Assembly: GCA_910585285.1 (NCBI GenBank)
Contig: CAJUDL010000087.1
Location: 1-5,408, forward strand
DNA from: an uncultured Muribaculaceae bacterium
Lineage (GTDB): Bacteria; Bacteroidota; Bacteroidia; Bacteroidales; Muribaculaceae
Reading direction: 5' to 3'
DNA length: 5,408 bases
The notes beneath the pieces were generated by a model. The model was not told the DNA's origin. It did not search any database and saw only the letters and a program-made list of their open reading frames with translations. Of this stretch, positions 1 through 5,408 are shown in pieces. The first letter of the stretch is position 1; each line of letters begins with the position of its first letter. The translations under genes were made by a program, and so were the position numbers.

Positions 1-216
1 GCCGGTCGCCAGCCCAACATCGCCGACTGGTACACCAACAACGGCTCTCTTTACATGACAACGTTAGCGTTCATGCCATTGGGTTTGCCGGCTACGCATC
101 CCTTCTGGAGCGATGCTCCGCAGCCCTGGACGAGTCAGAAAGCCTGGAGCGGCAAGCCCTTCCCCAAAGACCATCACTGGGGCGGTGACAAACAGCGACA
201 CCGCGACCTCTTCTGA
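1..216 (+). CDS. DUF2264 domain protein, C-terminal fragment
   Basis: This is the last 71 codons of a gene that begins left of the window, read in frame 1 and ending in TGA. The peptide has features I associate with the C-terminal end of DUF2264 proteins: a GRQPNIADWY stretch, a GSLY segment, LGLPATHPFWSDAPQPWTS, and then KAWSGKPFPKDHHW near the end. DUF2264 proteins are of uncharacterised function, are thought to have an alpha/alpha-barrel-like glycosidase-type fold, and are common next to polysaccharide-degrading enzymes in Bacteroidota. The start, any signal peptide and the presumed active site are outside the window, so no enzymatic activity can be assigned. It runs towards the downstream genes, which are all on the other strand, and a strong hairpin begins 40 bp past the stop. 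The family call rests on recognising the motif pattern and not on a search. Confidence 0.75.
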   Translation, partial: AGRQPNIADWYTNNGSLYMTTLAFMPLGLPATHPFWSDAPQPWTSQKAWSGKPFPKDHHWGGDKQRHRDLF

Positions 217-255
217 TATCCTCAAAAAGTAATATCCGACAAGTTCTGATCTCGA

Positions 256-325
256 ATTATAAGTGTAAAATAAGAAACGAAACGCTCAAAAATGAGCGTT
301 TCGTTTCTTATTTTACACTTATAAT
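256..325. terminator. 33-bp perfect palindrome with AAAA loop (left long hairpin)
   Basis: Positions 256-288 pair with 293-325 without a mismatch, leaving a 4-base AAAA loop. The outer arm contains AAGTGTAAAATAAGAA and the inner arm ACGAAACGCTCA. It lies 40 bp after the DUF2264 stop and about 90 bp past the ATPase stop on the other strand, so it could act as a two-way transcription terminator or 3' RNA-stabilising hairpin. It lacks a clean U-tract on either side, and its length is well beyond an ordinary terminator. The same outer arms recur at 1923-1977, which suggests a repeated element and not only a terminator. The palindrome is certain; the terminator role is inferred. Confidence 0.5.
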
Positions 326-357
326 ATTCTGGATTTGATGCAATTATAAGCGTTTGT

Positions 358-388
358 CAGATTAAGCTTTTTTTTTGAGCTTAATCTG
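358..388. repeat. 11-bp hairpin with T9 loop tract (left copy)
   Basis: CAGATTAAGCT at 358-368 pairs with AGCTTAATCTG at 378-388. The tract of nine Ts (368-376) and a G lie mostly in the loop. It begins 25 bp past the ATPase stop on the - strand, so it would lie in that gene's 3' untranslated RNA. In either direction the stem is not followed by a U-tract; the homopolymer is in the loop, so this is not a textbook intrinsic terminator. It may still stop transcription or protect the 3' end. An almost identical hairpin follows the GH3 gene. Confidence 0.7.
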
Positions 389-413
389 CAAATCATGAAA
401 TTCAAGCAGTTTC

Positions 414-1865
414 TTAAAGGTAGAGCTGGTTTTCTTTGTTTGAATGAAGTAGTTTTGATACTTCATAGGCATAAAGGGAGGAGGGAATGAAGACAACGTC
501 TTTATCGGCAATGCGCTTGATGCCGGATTTGGTTTTTGTTGTCACCAATGCTTTCTTTATATCCGGATTGGCATGCAGGAAACTCTCAAGAGATTTCAAA
601 TATGCAGGGTCATCGAAATATCTGTCACTCCATTTTATTTCGGTGGCGTAACATGCTTTTTGTGTGGCTCGATTTGTCCATACCAGATCCACTTCCCCTT
701 TCTCTCTTCCTACATGCCAGTTGGCATAATAATAGTCAGCCTCATGACTTTCCAGCCATTGTGCTATCAATGCGGTTTCCACTATACTTCCAAAGGCATC
801 GTCCTCTTCCGTGATTGGAGAAAACAAGGCACTTCGTAGCATTGGATTTGTCAGATAAACTTTAAAAGTGGTCATCCTTTCAAAGCGTTTCGCATTTTGG
901 TCAACCCTTTTCAAAACTTTTATGAGGAAGGCTGCCTCAAGATAATCAAGATATTTCTTAACGGTTTCTTTTCTTATACCGGAATCAGTTGAAAGATTCT
1001 TGTATGAAAATTCATTACCACTCCGGAATGCAAGATGAGCGAAGAAACTATTTAGTTCCTGTGTGTCTGAAATGCCGTAAAGCGATGGGAGGTCTCTCAT
1101 CAACACCTTCTCTACAATATCATTCTTCACATAAAGTCCCGCTCTCTTCCTCACCTCGTTTGAAAATACCACCTCCGGATAACCACCGAAATTGATATAA
1201 TCAATAAAATATTCATTAAGTTTCTCTATGTCGGTAGAAACATGGCGTCCCCACACGGCATCATCCCGTTTTTCGATTATGTTGTCAAGCCCTTGCAGTT
1301 CTATAAATTCTGTAAACGTAAGAGGCGGAAGCATGAAATCGGTGAAACGTCCTGCACCACTTTCCGTACTTTTCATTTTTAGGGCGGCGGCTGCAGATCC
1401 GGATGCCACGAATTTTGAGTGTCTATAAGTATCGACCATTGATTTTAGATGCTGTTCCCAATCTTTGAGATACTGCACCTCGTCATAAAACACATAATAA
1501 CCTTCGGAGCCATCACATTCTTCAGCGGCTTCTTTGCCATAATTGAAAAGCTGTTCAAGCCCAATACGGTTGTATATTGGAGTATCAAGTGAAAAATACA
1601 ATATCTTACGTGGATTTACGCCATTGCGTAGCAAACGATCGATCACGTGATATATCATCACTGTCTTTCCCACACGACGCGGTCCCATTAGTATCGGAGC
1701 TCGCCGTAAACCAATATTACTTATCTCCGGATAAAGTTCATCGATATAGTGACGAGGAGACATAGACATATAATCGGCAGGAGCAGCTCCATCATTCCAC
1801 CAAGGGTTATCAAGTCTGATTCTCCGAACCAACTCTTTATTTACCATTTCACTATATTCCGCCAT
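414..1865 (-). CDS. AAA+ ATPase with DUF4143 / nuclease-like C-terminus
   Basis: The product is 483 aa and belongs to the COG1373-type ATPases (AAA domain plus DUF4143), which are abundant in Bacteroidota and of unknown cellular role. Visible motifs: Walker A GPRRVGKT at residues 61-68; Walker B YYVFYDE at about 123-129 with D128/E129; a sensor-1-like strand KFVASGS at 151-157; GRF at 172-174; a winged-helix-like segment at about 286-315 (SGIRKETVKKYLDYLE). The C-terminus has a PD-(D/E)XK-like pattern: E363, D393 in GEVDLVW, and EIK at 409-411. There is no signal peptide or membrane segment, so it is cytoplasmic. I chose the ATG at 1865; the open frame extends to a TTG at 1922, but that TTG overlaps the promoter's -33 element. 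AGGAG lies only 2 bases before the ATG. The gene stands alone between two repeat modules and is by eye more AT-rich than the flanking carbohydrate genes, which hints at acquisition. An alternative start is Met7. Confidence 0.88.
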   Translation of the reverse strand: MAEYSEMVNKELVRRIRLDNPWWNDGAAPADYMSMSPRHYIDELYPEISNIGLRRAPILMGPRRVGKTVMIYHVIDRLLRNGVNPRKILYFSLDTPIYNRIGLEQLFNYGKEAAEECDGSEGYYVFYDEVQYLKDWEQHLKSMVDTYRHSKFVASGSAAAALKMKSTESGAGRFTDFMLPPLTFTEFIELQGLDNIIEKRDDAVWGRHVSTDIEKLNEYFIDYINFGGYPEVVFSNEVRKRAGLYVKNDIVEKVLMRDLPSLYGISDTQELNSFFAHLAFRSGNEFSYKNLSTDSGIRKETVKKYLDYLEAAFLIKVLKRVDQNAKRFERMTTFKVYLTNPMLRSALFSPITEEDDAFGSIVETALIAQWLESHEADYYYANWHVGREKGEVDLVWTNRATQKACYATEIKWSDRYFDDPAYLKSLESFLHANPDIKKALVTTKTKSGIKRIADKDVVFIPSSLYAYEVSKLLHSNKENQLYL

Positions 1866-1892
1866 AGCTCCTAATACTGATTTTCTACCTTG

Positions 1893-1922
1893 CAAATATA
1901 CTAAACTAATTTCATATATCAA
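1893..1922 (-). promoter_or_regulatory. Bacteroidota-type promoter of the ATPase gene
   Basis: On the - strand, TTG (1922-1920) is followed by 19 bases and then TATATTTG (1900-1893), an exact fit to the Bacteroides sigma-ABfr -7 consensus TAnnTTTG with a -33 TTG at normal spacing. Transcription would begin near 1886, giving a leader of about 20 bases before the ATG at 1865. The -33 element directly abuts and overlaps the edge of the long hairpin that starts at 1923, so a protein or cruciform on the palindrome could affect the promoter. The -7 match is strong; the -33 match is short. Confidence 0.65.
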
Positions 1923-1977
1923 TGTAAAATAAGAATGAAAAGCACCTTAAAACAGTACTTTTCATTCTTATTTTACA
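1923..1977. repeat. Long imperfect palindrome (right long hairpin)
   Basis: Positions 1923-1942 pair perfectly with 1958-1977 (20 bp), followed by one mismatch, two more pairs and a loop of about 9 bases at 1946-1954. The outer 13 bases, TGTAAAATAAGAA, are the same as in the left hairpin, but the inner arm is TGAAAAG where the left copy has ACGAAACGCTCA. It may serve as part of a two-way terminator between the GH3 gene and upstream sequence, or as a protein-binding site beside the ATPase promoter. Neither role can be shown from sequence. Confidence 0.7.
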
Positions 1978-2017
1978 CTTCTAATATATAAATAACCAGC
2001 GAATTACAAGCGTTTGT

Positions 2018-2048
2018 TAGATTAAGCTTTTTTTTTGAGCTTAATCTG
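2018..2048. terminator. Hairpin with T9 loop tract after the GH3 gene (right copy)
   Basis: AGATTAAGCT (2019-2028) pairs with AGCTTAATCT (2038-2047), with the T9 tract mostly in the loop. The extra outer pair present in the left copy is here T against G: a possible wobble in + strand RNA and a mismatch in - strand RNA. The hairpin starts about 8 bases beyond the GH3 stop codon, the place expected for a 3' end structure. No U-tract follows it in the direction of GH3 transcription, so the terminator role is only plausible. Confidence 0.45.
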
Positions 2049-2055
2049 CAAGGGC

Positions 2056-4311
2056 TTATTTTGAAGCTGTGAGGGTGAAGGGGAGGGTGGCGCGGATGTC
2101 GCGGGAAGAGGAGCCGAAGAGGGCTTCGAAGGCACCGGGCTCAGCTACCCACGCATGTTTGGTGTCGTCAAAATAACTCAACTCATCTTTGCCGATAGTG
2201 AAGGTGACGGGCTTCTCTTCTCCGGGAGCAAGTTCGACTTTCCGGAAACCTTTCAGCTCTTTTACGGGACGTGGAAGAGAGGATTTTTTGTCGGAAATGT
2301 ATAGCTGCACTGTCTCCTTGCCCGCAGTCTTACCGGTGTTCTTCACATTTATCGAGAATGTGATCGAACCGTCGGCATTCATCTGCTTTTTGTCTGCTAC
2401 CGGTTTGCCATATTCAAAAGTGGTGTAGCTCAATCCATGTCCGAACGGGAAGAGGGGAGTGGTCTTTGCTTTGTCGGCATGGCGATAACCCACGAATATG
2501 TCATCATAATAGTATTCAGGAATTGTGTCTCCCCATTCTTTACTGCTTTTCAACGCATCTGGATTTCCCGGATATTCGCCACGCGCATGTGCCCCGACAT
2601 CTTCGAGACGTGCGGGGAAAGTAAAAGGAAGTTTGCCGGAAGGGTTCACATCACCCGAAAGCACATCGGCAATGGCATTGCCGGCTTCGGAACCGAAATA
2701 CCATCCCTGCACGATTGCCGTAACATCCTTCGCCCAAGGCATCGCCACAGCATTTCCCGAGATGTTGACAACGATAACATTCTTATTTACCTTGGCAAGT
2801 TCTTTGATCAGTTCGTCTTGTCCATAAGGAAGTTCGAGCCCTTTACGGTCGGAATCCTCGCAATCCTGGTGTGGATTTTTATTGAGACCTCCAAAGAATA
2901 TCACGTAATCCGCATCTTTTGCAGCGTTTATCGCTTCGGCAGTCAGTTCTTCAGCGGAGCGGTTGTCGGAGAGGTCGAGCAGACGCACACCATCCTGATC
3001 CTTCTGTTGTTCGCCAACATAGCCTCTGGCATATACAATCTCGGCATTTGCACCAAACCGGTTTCTCAATCCTTCAAGTGGAGAGACCTCTTTCTTTACT
3101 TTCAGTGAAGAACTGCCACCACCTACTGTCATCGGTTTGATTGCATTCTCACCAATCACGGCAATCTTTTTCTTGTCTTTAAGGTTGAGCGGAAGAATGC
3201 CGTTACTGTTTTTCAACAAAACCATTCCCTCCCCGGCAATGCGACGTGCTGCCGCGATGTGTTCCGGAGAATTGAGTGCGCCGAAAGGCTTGTTTTGGTT
3301 CATGGCTGTGCGGAAAATAAGACGTAGCACGTTTGCCGCCTTCTTATCAAGCTCTTTGGTATCTACTTTCCCCTCGCTGATGAGTTTCAGATATGGGTCA
3401 GCAAGGAAATAATTGTCATAGGCGTTCTTCTTACCCTCTGAAAGACCATTGGTCCATGATCCGAATTCAAGGTCGAGACCACCGGTGATTGCCTGTTCGG
3501 TGTTGTGGACACCTCCCCAATCAGAAATTACCGCCCCGTCAAATCCCCATTCATCGCGGAGGATATCTTTAAGCAGTCGGCTGTTCTGGCACACGTGTCT
3601 ACCTTTGTAGAGGTTGTAAGAAGACATTATTGACCATGCTCCACCTTTCTGCACTGCGGCTTTGAATGCCGGGAGATAGATCTCGTAAAGAGCGCGGTCG
3701 CTGAGGTCAACATCCGTGGTGTGGCGGCGATATTCCTGATTATTGAGGGCATAATGTTTTACGCATGCTGCCACACCGTTCTTCTGAAGCTCCTGAACAT
3801 AAGGCACAACCATCACGGATGCCAGGTAGGGATCCTCTCCCATATATTCGAAGTTCCTGCCATTGAGCGGGGTGCGGTAGATATTGACGCCCGGACCAAG
3901 CAGAACATCCTTCTCCCTGTATCTCGCCTCCTCGCCGATTGATTTGCCATATAGGGCAGCCATCTCAGGATTCCATGTTGCCGCAAGGCAAGTAAGGGCA
4001 GGGAAAGCCGTGCAGGAATCATTGGTCCATCCCGCTTGATTCCATTCATCCCACAGCACCTCCGGACGAATCCCGTGAGGACCGTCAGTGCACCATAGTT
4101 CCGGAATGCCGAGACGCGGCACACCGGCTGAACTGAATTTCGACTGTGCGTGGATTATCGCCACCTTCTCCGCGGTAGTCATTCGCGACAGAGCATCATT
4201 GACTCTCTCCTCAAGAGGAAGCGATGTATTTTGATAAGGTAATATACCGGCTGCCGAGCATAATAAAGTTGCAGATGTGGCTATTGCCAGCAATAAAGAT
4301 TTTTGTTTCAT
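2056..4311 (-). CDS. Exported GH3 beta-glucosidase-type glycosidase
   Basis: The product is 751 aa, the normal size of a three-domain GH3 enzyme that cleaves terminal beta-glucosyl residues from oligosaccharides by a retaining mechanism. A Sec signal peptide is visible (MKQKSLLLAIATSATLLCSA), so it should act in the periplasm or outside. The Cys at 18 follows TLL, a poor lipobox. Domain 1 (about 36-340) is a TIM barrel with TDGPHG (75-80), GRNFEYMGEDPYL (151-163), KHYALNNQEYRR (185-196) and the nucleophile D264 in VISDW. Domain 2 (about 365-590) carries CEDSDRKGLELP, with E485 the likely acid/base. A fibronectin-III-like domain follows at about 645-735, including the GLSYTTFEY linker before it and PVKELKGF at 682-689. 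All key residues are present. I chose the ATG at 4311 because it starts the signal peptide; an in-frame extension to 4413 adds 34 residues of no signal-like character. True substrate (glucoside, xyloside or other) cannot be fixed. Confidence 0.93.
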   Translation of the reverse strand: MKQKSLLLAIATSATLLCSAAGILPYQNTSLPLEERVNDALSRMTTAEKVAIIHAQSKFSSAGVPRLGIPELWCTDGPHGIRPEVLWDEWNQAGWTNDSCTAFPALTCLAATWNPEMAALYGKSIGEEARYREKDVLLGPGVNIYRTPLNGRNFEYMGEDPYLASVMVVPYVQELQKNGVAACVKHYALNNQEYRRHTTDVDLSDRALYEIYLPAFKAAVQKGGAWSIMSSYNLYKGRHVCQNSRLLKDILRDEWGFDGAVISDWGGVHNTEQAITGGLDLEFGSWTNGLSEGKKNAYDNYFLADPYLKLISEGKVDTKELDKKAANVLRLIFRTAMNQNKPFGALNSPEHIAAARRIAGEGMVLLKNSNGILPLNLKDKKKIAVIGENAIKPMTVGGGSSSLKVKKEVSPLEGLRNRFGANAEIVYARGYVGEQQKDQDGVRLLDLSDNRSAEELTAEAINAAKDADYVIFFGGLNKNPHQDCEDSDRKGLELPYGQDELIKELAKVNKNVIVVNISGNAVAMPWAKDVTAIVQGWYFGSEAGNAIADVLSGDVNPSGKLPFTFPARLEDVGAHARGEYPGNPDALKSSKEWGDTIPEYYYDDIFVGYRHADKAKTTPLFPFGHGLSYTTFEYGKPVADKKQMNADGSITFSINVKNTGKTAGKETVQLYISDKKSSLPRPVKELKGFRKVELAPGEEKPVTFTIGKDELSYFDDTKHAWVAEPGAFEALFGSSSRDIRATLPFTLTASK

Positions 4312-4481
4312 GGTGTGGAAATATATAGCTGTGGAATTTCTTATGAAGCTGTTTGAATAACCCCTGTATTTAAAAGACATTTTTTTAGCTGAACCCCGCA
4401 GTCTGTTTAACAATCCATAACATATTTTGCGTCATATAAACTATTTTTAACACAAATAAGTATTAAAAACCAACTATCGTT
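4312..4481. other. Intergenic gap upstream of GH3, no clear element
   Basis: These 170 AT-rich bases lie between the esterase stop and the GH3 start. I see no exact TAnnTTTG promoter motif on the - strand; the nearest thing is CTTATTTG at about 4453-4460, without a well-spaced TTG upstream. I see no strong hairpin to end the esterase transcript. The GH3 gene could therefore be read from a weak or degenerate promoter here or by read-through from the esterase gene. Confidence 0.5.
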
Positions 4482-5408
4482 TTATATGATGAATTTTATT
4501 GTGATTGCACCGGATACGGCAATATATACTCCCGTCTGAAACTTACTAATGTTTCCTGCCGAGGATTTATCAATAAGTTTACCGTGGAGGTCGTAGAATT
4601 CTACATTGACAATGCTTTTCACTTCGTTGCCGTTAATCTCGATGATTGAGTCGGCACTATTCCCCGAAATCTCGCTCACAGTGGAAGATCCTTCTGAAAT
4701 GCTGTGTGTGAAACTGCCTCGCATGGTTACGGTTGTATTAAGGGTTTTGCTGTCGTATTCCATCGGTACACGCCAAGTATTTGCCCATGTGCTGGCGGGG
4801 GTAACGCGTTTCATCAGGTAATAATCGGCTGAGCCATCGGGTTCCTGACCATCATATCTACCTTCTTTCGGTCCCCAGCGTTGCATGGTTTCACCCATTG
4901 CCATCACAATACGATATCTATTCTCTGTTCCCCACGGCATTGTAAGGTCGCAATTCCATGTGCCTGACCATTTACCCTCTCCTGTGTAAGTCAGGTCTGC
5001 CATGCTTTTGTTGTAAAAGCAATTCCATATACTCACTGATTTGACCTCATTGACTACCGCCTTCTTAGCAACAAAATCCAGCACTATGGAATAAACGGCA
5101 TCCTTTTCTACCTTAGAACCACCAGTGCCTTTGTCAATGACATCACCTGTGATAACGTATTCCGTTCCTTTGTCGTCCTGTATCATGAATGTTTTGCCAC
5201 CTTTCAGAGCTGCAAAGACCTCAAATGTTTTCACGGATGTTTTGGTAAATGAAATCGGTTCGTTATCGGTCAATGCTTCGCCTTGAATTGTAAGGGCGTC
5301 GGGCACAGAACTTTCAAATTTTACAAATTGACGCACCAGAGGCAACAATATGTCCTCCATTATTTCATAGCCGGCATCGTTGGGATGCACACCGTCAGTA
5401 GTGAGAGT
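4482..5408 (-). CDS. SGNH/GDSL esterase with SusE/F-like modules and T9SS-like tail (5' end missing)
   Basis: The last 308 residues are visible; the start lies beyond the right edge. The visible part opens with TLTTDGVHPNDAGYEIM, the block V signature of SGNH hydrolases, with catalytic Asp (residue 5) and His (residue 8), so the Ser nucleophile domain is outside the window. These enzymes usually remove acetyl or other acyl groups from carbohydrates. After a short helix come two tandem beta-rich modules (about 35-120 and 120-240) resembling SusE/SusF starch-binding repeats: GEALTDNEPISFTKTS with YSIVLDF, then SVSIWN, GEGKWSGTW and RYRIVMAMG. The last 37 or so residues (YDLHGKLIDK, QTGVYIAV, ITIKFII) look like a type A T9SS C-terminal sorting domain, implying outer-membrane export. 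The GTG at 5390-5388 is the Val before the catalytic His and is not a start. Module calls are by pattern; the SGNH call is strong. Confidence 0.8.
   Translation of the reverse strand, partial: TLTTDGVHPNDAGYEIMEDILLPLVRQFVKFESSVPDALTIQGEALTDNEPISFTKTSVKTFEVFAALKGGKTFMIQDDKGTEYVITGDVIDKGTGGSKVEKDAVYSIVLDFVAKKAVVNEVKSVSIWNCFYNKSMADLTYTGEGKWSGTWNCDLTMPWGTENRYRIVMAMGETMQRWGPKEGRYDGQEPDGSADYYLMKRVTPASTWANTWRVPMEYDSKTLNTTVTMRGSFTHSISEGSSTVSEISGNSADSIIEINGNEVKSIVNVEFYDLHGKLIDKSSAGNISKFQTGVYIAVSGAITIKFII

Larger units (their letters stand above)
256..391 (+). repeat. Composite two-hairpin module, left copy
   Basis: This is a direct repeat of the module at 1921-2051. In order it contains the long palindrome, about 25 bases of variable spacer (taatat retained; ggatttgatg here against aataaccagc in the other copy), an aattAtaag/aattAcaag segment, and a 41-base block at 351-391 that differs from 2011-2051 by one base. 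From the right arm of the palindrome to the end, the two copies align without gaps at an offset of exactly 1660. The module ends 22 bp after the ATPase stop codon (reading on the - strand). No open reading frame is plausible in it. Confidence 0.85.
1921..2051 (+). repeat. Composite two-hairpin module, right copy
   Basis: This is the second copy of the module seen at 256-391, in the same orientation. It has the long hairpin (1923-1977), TTTTACACTT identical to the left copy, a diverged spacer, and a 41-base block (2011-2051) with one T for C change at 2018. It fills most of the gap between the ATPase promoter and the GH3 stop codon and ends 4 bases from that stop. Its left edge contributes to the ATPase -33 region. 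Together with the left copy it forms direct repeats around the ATPase gene. Confidence 0.85.

Noticed and set aside
256..391. CRISPR array or leader
   Set aside because: There are only two module copies 1660 bp apart with a gene between them, and no regularly spaced repeats.
1866..1922. Upstream extension of the ATPase to a TTG start
   Set aside because: The TTG is the -33 promoter element and the extension includes the -7 box, so it is not translated from this promoter; ATG at 1865 is the better start.
256..2051. Ordinary insertion sequence
   Set aside because: There is no transposase, no matching target-site duplication that I can find, and the flanks are direct repeats of internal hairpins and not simple terminal inverted repeats.
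2437..3108. 223-codon open frame on the + strand
   Set aside because: It lies wholly antisense to the GH3 coding region, has no recognisable domain, and the GH3 frame has all catalytic motifs in order.
3813..4124. 103-codon open frame on the - strand inside the GH3 gene
   Set aside because: It is a shifted-frame shadow of the GH3 N-terminal domain with low-complexity, arginine-rich composition.
4312..4413. 34-residue N-terminal extension of the GH3 protein
   Set aside because: It would bury the clear Sec signal peptide that begins at the ATG at 4311, and the added residues look like translated leader.
4453..4480. Possible GH3 promoter (CTTATTTG)
   Set aside because: It fails the TAnnTTTG form and no TTG sits at 19-21 bp upstream, so it is too weak to annotate as a promoter.

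Overview
The window looks like a chromosomal segment of a gut-type member of the Bacteroidales; a Bacteroides- or Muribaculaceae-like host is an inference. The reasons are the gene content (a DUF2264 protein, an exported GH3 beta-glucosidase, an SGNH esterase with SusE/SusF-like modules and a T9SS-like tail, and a COG1373/DUF4143 ATPase) and a good match to the Bacteroidota promoter form (TTG, 19 bp, TATATTTG) in front of the ATPase.

Layout from left to right: the 3' end of a DUF2264 gene on the + strand (1-216); a 197-bp gap holding a 33-bp perfect palindrome and a second hairpin with a T9 loop; a complete AAA+ ATPase with a DUF4143/nuclease-like C-terminus on the - strand (414-1865); a 190-bp gap holding the ATPase promoter and a second copy of the same two-hairpin module; a complete GH3 glycosidase on the - strand (2056-4311); a 170-bp gap with nothing clear; and the 3' two thirds or so of an exported SGNH hydrolase on the - strand (4482 to beyond the right edge).

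The DUF2264, GH3 and esterase genes make sense together as part of a polysaccharide-breakdown neighbourhood: an esterase to remove acyl decorations, an exo-acting beta-glucosidase, and a DUF2264 protein often found beside such enzymes. The ATPase does not fit this theme. It sits between two otherwise convergent genes and is bracketed by two direct copies of a composite module of about 130 bp, offset by about 1660 bp. That offset is roughly one ATPase gene plus one module.

The most interesting feature is this bracketed ATPase. Both modules hold a long hairpin whose outer arms are shared (TGTAAAATAAGAA and its complement) but whose inner arms differ in sequence while still pairing. Each is followed by a nearly identical 41-bp segment (one mismatch) with the T9-loop hairpin. 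No transposase, integrase or target-site duplication is visible, so a mobile or recombinogenic cassette is a hypothesis and not a demonstrated element.
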